Made by a program: the position numbers and the translations under genes
Assembly: GCA_002070105.1 (NCBI GenBank)
Contig: MWCQ01000006.1
Coordinates: 1-35,650 of the forward strand
DNA length: 35,650 nt
Direction of reading: 5' to 3'
From: Firmicutes bacterium ADurb.Bin193
GTDB taxonomy: Bacteria > Bacillota > Clostridia > Monoglobales > Firm-18
In this document: in pieces, positions 8,926 through 16,232 of the stretch
Position numbering within the stretch: the stretch's first letter is position 1
How the letters are laid out: each line of letters begins with the position of its first letter
Notes under the pieces: generated by a model
The model's input: the letters and a program-made list of their open reading frames with translations, nothing else
What the model was told of the DNA's origin: nothing
Databases searched by the model: none

Positions 8926-8954
8926 ATTATAACACTATATTTGTATAAAAGCAA
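8926..8954 (-). promoter_or_regulatory. Sigma-A promoter of the DUF2232-gdpP-rplI-dnaB-tilS-hpt operon
   Basis: On the minus strand, TTGCTT (8949-8954) and TATAAT (8926-8931) are separated by 17 bases. They leave a leader of about 120 bases before the ATG at 8799. The leader contains only a weak five-base hairpin near the ribosome site. The promoter is back to back with that of spoIIE. Confidence 0.7.
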
Positions 8955-8986
8955 ATTATTTTAAATTTTTTTGATAATTCCAAAAT

Positions 8987-9019
8987 ATGACAATTATTTT
9001 GATTTAATTGTAATATAAT
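8987..9019 (+). promoter_or_regulatory. Candidate Spo0A-type promoter of spoIIE with a 21-base spacer
   Basis: ATGACA (8987-8992) and a perfect TATAAT (9014-9019) are separated by 21 bases, not 17. The Spo0A-activated sigma-A promoters of B. subtilis spoIIE and spoIIG have similarly long spacers. The complementary strand over the -35 reads TTGTCATA, a 5-of-7 match to the 0A box TGTCGAA. Calling it Spo0A-dependent is inference. Confidence 0.4.
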
Positions 9020-9035
9020 TACGGTATTAGGTGTA

Positions 9036-9073
9036 AAAGCGGATGGGGCGCGCAGCCCTTTCCCGACCGCTTT
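9036..9073 (+). promoter_or_regulatory. GC-rich nested stem-loop in the spoIIE leader
   Basis: AAAGCGG (9036-9042) pairs with CCGCTTT (9067-9073). It encloses GGGC (9046-9049) paired with GCCC (9055-9058). It sits in a GC-rich block between the AT-rich promoter and the ribosome site. I do not recognise a known riboswitch class. Confidence 0.4.
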
Positions 9074-9131
9074 CGCCGCCGCGCGGGCAAAAGAATAAGG
9101 CATACTCTTTTCTCGTAATTCACCATAAATA

Positions 9132-9161
9132 GACCTCTTGCGAAAATAATCGCGAGAGGTC
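9132..9161 (+). promoter_or_regulatory. 12-base-pair hairpin just upstream of the spoIIE ribosome site
   Basis: GACCTCTTGCGA (9132-9143) pairs with TCGCGAGAGGTC (9150-9161) around an AAATAA loop, with one T-G wobble. The Shine-Dalgarno begins 14 bases later. There is no T-run after it, so it is not a terminator. It could shape translation, stabilise the mRNA 5' region, or act as a DNA operator. Confidence 0.5.
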
Positions 9162-9192
9162 GGATATATACAAATGAGGAGGTCAGTTAAAT

Positions 9193-11535
9193 TTGGAGAA
9201 GATACATATTTTTTCACGGTATAGCGTAAAAAGCGAAAAAAAGAGCCTTGTGTCGCTTAGGGGGCTTATGCTTTTTGTAATAGCCTTTCTTGTGGGGCGC
9301 ATTGTCACCTTTGACATTGCCGCACCCTTCGGTGTTGCATATTTTGCGGCTTATATATCCGAAAACAAAACAGTAACATGGCGGCACATCGCCGTTGCGC
9401 TTCTTGCGTTTTTAGGCACAGCTACGGCGGGGGCAGGTATCTCTCTTATAAAATATATGCTTGTCTATGTCCTGTTCGGGCTTATATATCTTTCCGTCAC
9501 AACTCTTTCTGACAGCAGAAAAGATTATACCGTGTCGGGCATGGCGGGGGCGTCGATGCTTATTTCGGGGATTATCTTTTCGGCGCAAAGCGGTTTTGTC
9601 GCATACGATATACTTATGCTTGCCCTCGAAAGCGCGGTTTGCGTGTTTTCGGTCAGGCTTATGCAAATCGCTCTTCCTCTTATACTGTCGCCGTCCGAGG
9701 CGCACAGAAGAAGCGCCGAGGAAACGGCGGGGCTTAGCTTTATCGCTATGCTTTGCATCGCGGGGCTTTCGGGAACGGTCATCGGCGGAGTGGATATAGG
9801 AAGCTCTGCCGCCGCCGCCATTATAATGCTTCTGGCGTTTGCGGGCGGCTGGACGGGCGGAGCCGCGGGCGGTGTGGCGGTCGGCGTTATCTATGGGATT
9901 TCAAGGTTTCCTCTTACGGGTATAGTAGGAGTTTACAGCTTTTGCGGGCTTGCGGCGGGCGCGATGAAGCGCTTTAACAAGGCCGGCGTTATTCTCGGCT
10001 TTTTCGTCGCAAACTGTGTTTTGTCCGTGTATCTCGGCGGCTTTGAGGGCGGTGCATTCAAGGTTTTGGAGCTTGTCCTCGGTATCATCCTTTTCGCCCT
10101 TCTCCCCAAAACGGCTGTTTTTGAAACGGAGGAGGCAATAAAGGGTGTGGGTCAGAATAACAAAAGCAGCTCCGTTATGTTCATCTCCCAAAAGCTGAAC
10201 AAGATTTCGTGCGCATTTACCGGGCTTGCAAAAACCTTTTCAGAGCTTATAAACACCGAGGCGACTGACAACTTTGCCGACATTACCGTTTTTTTTGATA
10301 AAGTTGCGGACAAGGTATGCCGCAGATGCGGACTTAAATTTATCTGCTGGGAAAAGCAGTTCAGCTTTACATATGACTCGATGATGAAGCTTGCACCCAT
10401 TATGAAGACGAAGGATACAATACAGACATTTGACCTTCCCCAGCCGTTTCGGAGCAGGTGTATAAAAAGCGAGGAATTTGTGGGAGAGCTCAGCCGTGTT
10501 TACAGCAAGCACAAGCTTGATTTGCAATGGCAGAGAAAGGTTGCGGAAAGCCAGACCCTTGCCGCACAGCAGCTTAGCGGTGTTTCGAAAATAATGGACG
10601 GTATCGTTTCGGAGCTGGACGGTGAGATGGAGTTTGACGCGCGCCTCGAAAAAAAAATAGAGGCGGCGCTTGAAGCAAGGGGTATGAAAAAATGTTCGGT
10701 TAATGCTGTAAAAAACAGCGAAGGAAGATATACTGTTTCAATAAGGCAGAAAAGGTGTGCCGCAGGCGGAGGCTGCGGCATCGAGGCGGCAAAAGTCGTA
10801 TCCGAAATTTTGGAGCGTGATATGGATGTTTGCGCAGTAAACTGCGGCGATAATGAAATCGGAGCAAGGTGTGAAATTCGCCTTGCCGAAAGGGAGCGGT
10901 TTTTAATAGATTGCCAAGCCGCAAGCCTTGCCAAGGATAACCAGTCCGAGAGCGGTGACAGCTTTACATATATGCCCGTGTCGGACGGGAAATATATAAT
11001 TATTTTAAGCGACGGTATGGGAAGCGGAAAACAAGCCGCGAAGCAGTCGGGCATAACCGTCTCCATGCTGAATCAGCTTCTCGAGGCGGGCTTCGACAAG
11101 CAGAGCGCGCTTAAAATAATAAATTCCGCCCTGCTTATTAAATCCAAGGAGGAATGTTTCTCCACGATAGACATCACAATCGTCGATTTGTTCGGCGGCA
11201 GGGCGGAGTTTATGAAAATCGGGGCAAACTCAACTTTTATAAAACACGGGAAAAAGGTCGAGCAGATACGGGCTTCGACCCTTCCCGCAGGTATTTTAAG
11301 CGAGGTTGATGTGGAGTCGTCAAGCAGAGAGCTTAAAAGCGGCGACTATATTATAATGATCAGCGATGGCATACATACAGCCACGGACAACTGGATTTCC
11401 GACTATATATCAAAGCTCGGTGATTTGTCGCCTCATGATATGGCGCAAAGAATTTTGGAGGAGTCTAAAAGCAGGAAAAAGGGTTCGGTTGACGATGATA
11501 TGACGGTTATTATCTCAAAAATTTTGGAAAGATAA
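9193..11535 (+). CDS. spoIIE: Stage II sporulation protein E (membrane PP2C-type phosphatase)
   Basis: SpoIIE dephosphorylates SpoIIAA to free sigma-F in the forespore and also acts at the polar septum. The 780-residue protein has about ten membrane helices in the first 310 residues. A central regulatory region contains a cysteine-rich stretch around CRRCGLKFICW, and a C-terminal PP2C/SpoIIE phosphatase domain spans roughly 555-780. Visible metal-site motifs are ILSDGMGSGKQA, MISDGIHTATDNW and the terminal VDDDMTVII. The length is close to the Bacillus protein. The start is TTG 9193, with AGGAGG about ten bases upstream. It is divergent from the housekeeping operon. In Bacillus spoIIE is also a near neighbour of tilS-hprT-ftsH. 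Confidence 0.97.
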   Translation: MEKIHIFSRYSVKSEKKSLVSLRGLMLFVIAFLVGRIVTFDIAAPFGVAYFAAYISENKTVTWRHIAVALLAFLGTATAGAGISLIKYMLVYVLFGLIYLSVTTLSDSRKDYTVSGMAGASMLISGIIFSAQSGFVAYDILMLALESAVCVFSVRLMQIALPLILSPSEAHRRSAEETAGLSFIAMLCIAGLSGTVIGGVDIGSSAAAAIIMLLAFAGGWTGGAAGGVAVGVIYGISRFPLTGIVGVYSFCGLAAGAMKRFNKAGVILGFFVANCVLSVYLGGFEGGAFKVLELVLGIILFALLPKTAVFETEEAIKGVGQNNKSSSVMFISQKLNKISCAFTGLAKTFSELINTEATDNFADITVFFDKVADKVCRRCGLKFICWEKQFSFTYDSMMKLAPIMKTKDTIQTFDLPQPFRSRCIKSEEFVGELSRVYSKHKLDLQWQRKVAESQTLAAQQLSGVSKIMDGIVSELDGEMEFDARLEKKIEAALEARGMKKCSVNAVKNSEGRYTVSIRQKRCAAGGGCGIEAAKVVSEILERDMDVCAVNCGDNEIGARCEIRLAERERFLIDCQAASLAKDNQSESGDSFTYMPVSDGKYIIILSDGMGSGKQAAKQSGITVSMLNQLLEAGFDKQSALKIINSALLIKSKEECFSTIDITIVDLFGGRAEFMKIGANSTFIKHGKKVEQIRASTLPAGILSEVDVESSSRELKSGDYIIMISDGIHTATDNWISDYISKLGDLSPHDMAQRILEESKSRKKGSVDDDMTVIISKILER

Positions 11536-11584
11536 GTATATATAGAATATTTTTGGAAACACTTATACATGGGAGGAGATGAAA

Positions 11585-11803
11585 ATGACAAATAAAAGCG
11601 CAAAAAGAGTTGTAATTATAAACGACATAAAAAGCAAAAACATTGAGCAGGCTATTTTCATACTGCGCGACGACATTACGGAAGACTGTAAAAGCACCAT
11701 AGTAAAAGAAGCGAATGAAATAGTCCAAAATTACATCAGGCAGGTTAATGTCGGGCAGTACAGAAATGTAAAGGCGAAGCATAAGTGGTTTAAGTGGCGA
11801 TAA
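11585..11803 (+). CDS. Small uncharacterised protein downstream of spoIIE
   Basis: This is a 72-residue, mostly helical and basic protein, without a signal peptide or membrane segment. The middle part, RVVIINDIKSKNIEQAIFILRD, then KEANEIVQNYI, looks like a conserved cytosolic domain, but I cannot assign a family. It ends in a Lys/Trp-rich tail (KHKWFKWR). The ATG at 11585 is preferred over 11579, because GGGAGG is 8 bases from the former and abuts the latter. It follows spoIIE by 49 bases without an intervening terminator and is itself followed by a terminator, so it is probably co-transcribed with spoIIE. Confidence 0.75.
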   Translation: MTNKSAKRVVIINDIKSKNIEQAIFILRDDITEDCKSTIVKEANEIVQNYIRQVNVGQYRNVKAKHKWFKWR

Positions 11804-11825
11804 ATACCGAATCATAGCTTCAGTT

Positions 11826-11868
11826 AAAAACCGTATCCCTGTGACTTTAAGGGTGCGGTTTTTTGTTT
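11826..11868 (+). terminator. Rho-independent terminator after the spoIIE unit
   Basis: AAAACCG-CCCT pairs with AGGG-CGGTTTT, with small internal mismatches. It is followed by TTTTGTTTTTTG. It closes the spoIIE/small-ORF unit. Confidence 0.75.
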
Positions 11869-11878
11869 TTTGTTCATG

Positions 11879-11900
11879 TTTGTATAAATTTTGTATAAAT
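11879..11900 (+). repeat. Two exact tandem 11-base repeats upstream of a promoter
   Basis: TTTGTATAAAT occurs twice without a gap (11879-11889 and 11890-11900), ending 12 bases before the -35 element of the next gene. An 11-base period is one helical turn and is typical of sites bound in tandem by OmpR/PhoB-type regulators. The regulator is unknown. Confidence 0.6.
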
Positions 11901-11912
11901 GTAAAATTTTAA

Positions 11913-11941
11913 TTGAAATATCACAGTATCTGTGATACAAT
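11913..11941 (+). promoter_or_regulatory. Sigma-A promoter with an embedded perfect inverted repeat
   Basis: TTGAAA (11913-11918) and TACAAT (11936-11941) are 17 bases apart. The spacer contains a perfect 8-base inverted repeat, TATCACAG-tat-CTGTGATA (11919-11937), running into the -10. This placement is that of a repressor operator. The TTG start of the secreted protein lies 37 bases downstream. Confidence 0.65.
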
Positions 11942-11977
11942 TTTAATGACGATTTTTTAAGAATAGAGGTAATTGAC

Positions 11978-13987
11978 TTGAGGAAAACAACACTGTTTAT
12001 CGTGATTATCGCACTTATAACCAATCTATTTGCTTCGGTATCAGCTTTTGCTGCTCCCGTAGTTCCCGAAAGCGGCGGGGGGAACAAGTCTGATTTGTAT
12101 GGATCAGGCAACGAACTTGTCATTTCGCGTGAGAACATTTATGAGATGTCTGTTGATTTTGATGACATACTGACCATCCGATATTTTGAAACCGAAGAGG
12201 CTCAGTTTACAACCAGCATAAGAATCAGAAACGATGCCGATGTATACATTAATGGATATAGGAATTACGATGCATCGGTTAAGGCCTTGATTGCAGCAAC
12301 ATATGGCACTATCAGGTTTGTGCTGGAAGATTCCTCTGATGACGAAGTTGATTATGACAAAGTATTTATCACAACCTATAAACACATGGTAGTTGACAGT
12401 GTTAATCTTGCAACAGGCAGAGCAAGCGCAAAAGAAGGTAATGTTTCAACAATAGTCTTTGACGAAAATAATCCCGACTTTATAACAACGCTTTTTGACA
12501 GGGAGGGCAACCCGCTTGAGTGGTCTTCCGTTAAAGAGAATGATGTTATTGCCGTTCAGCAGACAATCGGTGACAGAATAGTAAGTGTCTGCACTCTTGT
12601 TAATGATGTTGTAACAGGCAAAATAACCGAGGTAAGAGTAGACGAAGGAACCCCTGTTAATCCGGCAACAACCATATACACCATTGGCGGAAAAGAGTAT
12701 AAGGTTAATCCTTTTTACATCAATTCAAAGATTAAGCTTGGGGCAGAGGGTACTTTTTATCTTGATATTATGGGCAGAATCATTTACTTTGATGCACCAA
12801 AGGTTATACCAAAGTACGGCTATATTATTGCTGCATGCGAGACAGGAACCCTTGATAAGTTTACTCAGGTTAAAATGCTCACCTTTAACGGCGAGGTTAA
12901 GATATTTGATACGGCTTCAATAGTTTATGTGTCATATACAGACGGAGATACTTATAGGGAATACGAGTCGATTATTAGTGGAGATCTTCTTGAGCTTGGT
13001 AGGGGTTACTCGTTGTTGGAAAATGCAACCACAACCAAGAAGCAGCTTGTTGTCTTTGGTCTTAATTCCTCGGGTAAAATTAACAATCTGGTATTCCCGA
13101 ATACACTTGAAACCGGCAAAGCTGATTCCGATTACTTTGCAATGTACAGGACGGATACAGTAGCGACCTATGACCTTGATAAAAAGAAATTCATCATAAA
13201 CGGAACAAGCGTATACTTTGACGATTCGACGATTATTATGCAGGCTCCCGCAACTTATGATGAAGATGATTACAGGCTTATTCCGATAAGCGCGCTTGTT
13301 GAAGATGCCGTCGCTTGGTATAATGTATCGGCTTATGATGTTAATGCCGACAAGATTGCCTCGTTAATACTTGTCGAGTCTGTGGTTGACCTTACAAGCG
13401 GTGCTGCAGGCATAGCAATGGTAATCAGCAAGTCTACTGTTAAGAATGCAGAAGGCGACATTGTTCAGAAGCTTACCGCTATTCAGAATAACATGACGGT
13501 TGAGCTGCTTGGAGATTCCAACTCAACATTCAATTCCATTAACACAGGCGATATAATTGTTCCGTACTTCAACAGCAGAAACGAGGTTCGTGGGTTTGAT
13601 GTAATAACCGCTATTGAATCGGATTGGAATGGCATGGTTACAGGCGACATTGATTTGGGACCAGGATTTGAAGATGATGTTTACATTGTAGGCGACAATA
13701 GGTATACATTTAGTAAGGTTACAGGTAAATCAGGTAGCAGGATAGAGCTCGAAAACGGTGAAGACTTTATAATTCGGGGCGATGTAAGCATCTACGCATA
13801 TATCGAATCAGGTGTAGGAGCAACTAACAAAGCAGTTATTCCTACCTTAGGTTATGATGTATTCGATATAGACGGTGATGTATACTACAATGCATACTTC
13901 GATGAAATCAACCCCGTTTATGCCCTCGTCCGTGAGTATGATGAAGATATAAAAGAAGTCGTATTCTTCCTGTTTAACTTGAGATAA
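11978..13987 (+). CDS. Secreted 669-residue surface-type protein of unknown function
   Basis: The protein opens with a signal peptide (MRKTTLFIVIIALITNLFASVSAFAAP) likely cleaved after AFA. The rest is Asp-, Val- and Tyr-rich, predicted to be beta-strand-rich, and has no SLH domain, LPXTG or catalytic motif that I recognise. Segments such as YGYIIAACETGTLDKFTQV, LLTFNGEVKIFD-like strands and the ending EVVFFLFN resemble the non-SLH portions of clostridial S-layer-associated proteins, including the SLH protein at 29851-32055. The start is TTG 11978, with AGAGGT 7 bases upstream. Its codons favour GTT, GCT and GAT more than those of its neighbours, which suggests high expression or a different origin. 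It has its own elaborate promoter. Function is unassigned. Confidence 0.8.
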   Translation: MRKTTLFIVIIALITNLFASVSAFAAPVVPESGGGNKSDLYGSGNELVISRENIYEMSVDFDDILTIRYFETEEAQFTTSIRIRNDADVYINGYRNYDASVKALIAATYGTIRFVLEDSSDDEVDYDKVFITTYKHMVVDSVNLATGRASAKEGNVSTIVFDENNPDFITTLFDREGNPLEWSSVKENDVIAVQQTIGDRIVSVCTLVNDVVTGKITEVRVDEGTPVNPATTIYTIGGKEYKVNPFYINSKIKLGAEGTFYLDIMGRIIYFDAPKVIPKYGYIIAACETGTLDKFTQVKMLTFNGEVKIFDTASIVYVSYTDGDTYREYESIISGDLLELGRGYSLLENATTTKKQLVVFGLNSSGKINNLVFPNTLETGKADSDYFAMYRTDTVATYDLDKKKFIINGTSVYFDDSTIIMQAPATYDEDDYRLIPISALVEDAVAWYNVSAYDVNADKIASLILVESVVDLTSGAAGIAMVISKSTVKNAEGDIVQKLTAIQNNMTVELLGDSNSTFNSINTGDIIVPYFNSRNEVRGFDVITAIESDWNGMVTGDIDLGPGFEDDVYIVGDNRYTFSKVTGKSGSRIELENGEDFIIRGDVSIYAYIESGVGATNKAVIPTLGYDVFDIDGDVYYNAYFDEINPVYALVREYDEDIKEVVFFLFNLR

Positions 13988-14043
13988 TAAAATAGCGTGA
14001 TAAATCTGACAAAAGCTTCATAAATTTAATAGTAAATAACATA

Positions 14044-14078
14044 TTAACCGCTGATTATGGTATGTATTCAGCGGTTAA
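14044..14078 (+). terminator. Hairpin between the secreted protein and the M23 peptidase
   Basis: TTAACCGCTGA (14044-14054) pairs perfectly with TCAGCGGTTAA (14068-14078). Only a short TTT follows, so it is a weak terminator or an attenuating hairpin. It ends six bases before the ribosome site of the peptidase gene. Confidence 0.5.
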
Positions 14079-14095
14079 TTTATGGAGCTGAGAGA

Positions 14096-15148
14096 ATGTT
14101 TTTCACAATCAGGCTTAAAAAGGCGATATTACTGAGTATTGCGGTTATTTTTCTGGTATGTACGACTTCAATATTTTCGTATCTTGCGCTTAGCGACAGG
14201 TATTATAAAACCGTCAAGGTAAATTCCGACAGCGCCGTCCAGGAGAAAAAGTATATAAAGTGGGTTGACCTGACCGTTCCTTATGGTGTTATGGAAAAGA
14301 CATTAAATCTTGACATAAAATCACAGGGGACGGAGCATCCTCTTGATTGGGTTGAACTTATGGCATATCTTGCTGCGAAATATGGCGGGAACTTTAAGAA
14401 TTATAAGTCAAAGGATTTGGACAGCTTTGTCGCAAGGCTTTCAAGCGGTGAAAAACTGGAGGATATAACAAAGGATATGAAATATTTTTCGTATTATCTT
14501 GAGGCGTACACCGCTATTTTCGGGGAGTTTGTGGGGCATTTTAAGGTTCAGGTTGACGAGGGCGGGAAAAAGGTCTGGCAGGACAGATACGGGCTTAAGG
14601 TGTTTTCGCCTATTGCCGCGGGGTACGGTTATTTCCACTGCGACGATTTCGGAAACGGAAGAACCTTCGGGTACAGGCGAAAGCACCTTGGGAATGACCT
14701 TATGGGGTCGATCGGAACACCCATAATCGCCGTTGAATCGGGGACCGTCGAGGCTTTGGGCTGGAACATATACGGGGGCTGGAGAATCGGAATCAGAAGC
14801 TTTGATAAAAAGAGGTATTATTACTATGCCCATTTAAGAAAGGGTCACCCTTATCACAAGGAGCTTTCGGAGGGGCAGATTGTCAAAGCGGGGGATGTAA
14901 TAGGGTATCTCGGAATGACCGGGTATAGCCGCCGTGAGGATGTAAACAACATACAGACGCCTCACCTTCACTTCGGGCTTCAGCTTATATTCGACGAGGT
15001 TCAAAAAGACGGCATAAATCAAATTTGGGTTGATGTTTATAATATTGTAAAGCTTTTGAAAAAGCATAGGTCTGGAGTTTTCAGAAACCAAGAAACAAAG
15101 GATTTTTACAGAGTTTTTGATATTCATGACCCATCTGTTCCTGATTAA
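14096..15148 (+). CDS. Membrane-anchored M23 (LytM-type) peptidase
   Basis: This is a 350-residue protein with a single N-terminal membrane helix (about residues 11-32) and an extracytoplasmic M23 domain. Zinc-ligand motifs are visible: HLGNDLMG (H-x3-D) and TPHLHFGLQ (H-x-H), with an intervening YYYYAHLRKG segment carrying the catalytic-type His. An active enzyme would cut peptidoglycan cross-bridges. A SpoIIQ-like structural role is an alternative, but the metal ligands look intact. The start is ATG 14096, with GGAG 8 bases upstream. The frame extends upstream to 14057 without a ribosome site. It ends at a strong terminator. Confidence 0.9.
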   Translation: MFFTIRLKKAILLSIAVIFLVCTTSIFSYLALSDRYYKTVKVNSDSAVQEKKYIKWVDLTVPYGVMEKTLNLDIKSQGTEHPLDWVELMAYLAAKYGGNFKNYKSKDLDSFVARLSSGEKLEDITKDMKYFSYYLEAYTAIFGEFVGHFKVQVDEGGKKVWQDRYGLKVFSPIAAGYGYFHCDDFGNGRTFGYRRKHLGNDLMGSIGTPIIAVESGTVEALGWNIYGGWRIGIRSFDKKRYYYYAHLRKGHPYHKELSEGQIVKAGDVIGYLGMTGYSRREDVNNIQTPHLHFGLQLIFDEVQKDGINQIWVDVYNIVKLLKKHRSGVFRNQETKDFYRVFDIHDPSVPD

Positions 15149-15158
15149 CAACTATATT

Positions 15159-15189
15159 GCCCTTCGTTTCTATGACGAAGGGCTTTTTT
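15159..15189 (+). terminator. Strong rho-independent terminator after the M23 peptidase
   Basis: GCCCTTCGT (15159-15167) pairs perfectly with ACGAAGGGC (15175-15183) and is followed by six T residues. Confidence 0.92.
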
Positions 15190-15207
15190 GAATTTTGGCT
15201 TTATGAC

Positions 15208-15236
15208 TTGAAAAATCAGTTAATCAATGTTATAGT
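15208..15236 (+). promoter_or_regulatory. Sigma-A promoter of the flavoprotein-crp unit
   Basis: TTGAAA (15208-15213) and TATAGT (15231-15236) are separated by 17 bases. The leader to the ATG at 15327 is about 85 bases. Confidence 0.6.
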
Positions 15237-15326
15237 AAAAATGTGATTAGATTACGGAATAAGGTGGAATATTATAATAGAATAAAAATATGAATTGTTA
15301 TGTTTTTGGAAAAGAGGGTTTTGGAT

Positions 15327-16214
15327 ATGTCAGCGGTTGATGTTATAATAATCGGAAGCGGTCCTGCGGGCGTTTCGGCCGCTCTCTACACAAGGAGAGC
15401 AGGGCTTAATACGCTTATTATCGGGCGCGACAGCGGCTCTCTTGCCAAGGCGGACAAGATTGAGAATTATTACGGCTTTTCCGAGCCCGTGTCGGGAATC
15501 CAGCTTATAAACAGCGGAATTGCCGCCGCAAAGCGAATAGGCGTCAATATAATCTCCGACGAGGTTGTAAGCATACAGTATAACGGCTATTTTACCGTTA
15601 AAACCAAGATGCTTGAGGTTTTGGCGACATGCGTGGTTATTGCGACGGGCTCTTCCAGAAAGGCGCCGAAAATTGAGGGACTTGAACGGTTTGAAGGCAG
15701 AGGTGTAAGCTATTGCGCCGTATGTGACGGGTTTTTCTATCGGGGTAAGGATGTATGCGTTATCGGAGAGGGAAGCTTTGCACTCCACGAGGCGGAGGAG
15801 CTTAAGGCGGTAGCGCGCTCCGTCACGCTGCTGACCAACGGAGCGGTAACCACATCAAACATTCCCGAGGGGATAAGCGTCAGAACCGACAGAATTCACT
15901 CCATAAGCGGTGACGAAACGGTTGAGGAAGTTATTTTTATGGACGGAACGACCGTTAAAACGAACGGAGTTTTTATTGCCTTAGGCGTTGCGGGGAGCAC
16001 CGACCTTGCAAGGCAGGTAGGTGCGGCGACGGAGGCGGGTAAAATTATCGTGGACGAAAACATGGCGACGAATGTTCCCGGACTTTATGCGGCAGGCGAC
16101 TGCACCGCAGGTATGCTTCAGGTAGCCAAGGCGGTGTATGAGGGTGCAAAGGCGGGTACAGAGGTTATAAAATTTGTAAGAAATAATGCCGCCGGCAAGA
16201 GCGAAAGGGCTTAA
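15327..16214 (+). CDS. Thioredoxin-reductase-like FAD flavoprotein lacking the HRRxxxR motif
   Basis: This is a 295-residue pyridine-nucleotide-disulfide-type flavoprotein of normal TrxR length. The FAD-binding GSGPAGVSAALYTRRAG is at about residues 9-25, the redox pair is CAVCDGFFY near residue 130, and the second FAD motif is YAAGDCTAGMLQVAKAVYEG. The nucleotide-binding loop reads VIGEGSFALHEAEEL, and the HRRxxxR segment that normally follows VTLI is replaced by LLTNGAVTTSN. NADPH is therefore doubtful as electron donor. Ferredoxin-linked (FFTR-type) reductases of clostridia are a possible relative. The start is ATG 15327, with GAGGG upstream; the ATG at 15300 has no ribosome site. It is followed after 18 bases by a Crp/Fnr regulator. 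Confidence 0.88.
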   Translation: MSAVDVIIIGSGPAGVSAALYTRRAGLNTLIIGRDSGSLAKADKIENYYGFSEPVSGIQLINSGIAAAKRIGVNIISDEVVSIQYNGYFTVKTKMLEVLATCVVIATGSSRKAPKIEGLERFEGRGVSYCAVCDGFFYRGKDVCVIGEGSFALHEAEELKAVARSVTLLTNGAVTTSNIPEGISVRTDRIHSISGDETVEEVIFMDGTTVKTNGVFIALGVAGSTDLARQVGAATEAGKIIVDENMATNVPGLYAAGDCTAGMLQVAKAVYEGAKAGTEVIKFVRNNAAGKSERA

Positions 16215-16232
16215 ATACGGGGGAGGTTGGTT

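Noticed and set aside
8927-9217. 96-codon minus-strand frame between the two divergent operons
   Set aside because: It runs through both candidate promoters and the leader hairpins, starts inside spoIIE on the opposite strand, and has no ribosome site or recognisable protein character.
10500-11066. 188-codon minus-strand frame inside spoIIE
   Set aside because: The plus strand encodes an intact SpoIIE phosphatase domain here; no ribosome site was seen on the other strand.
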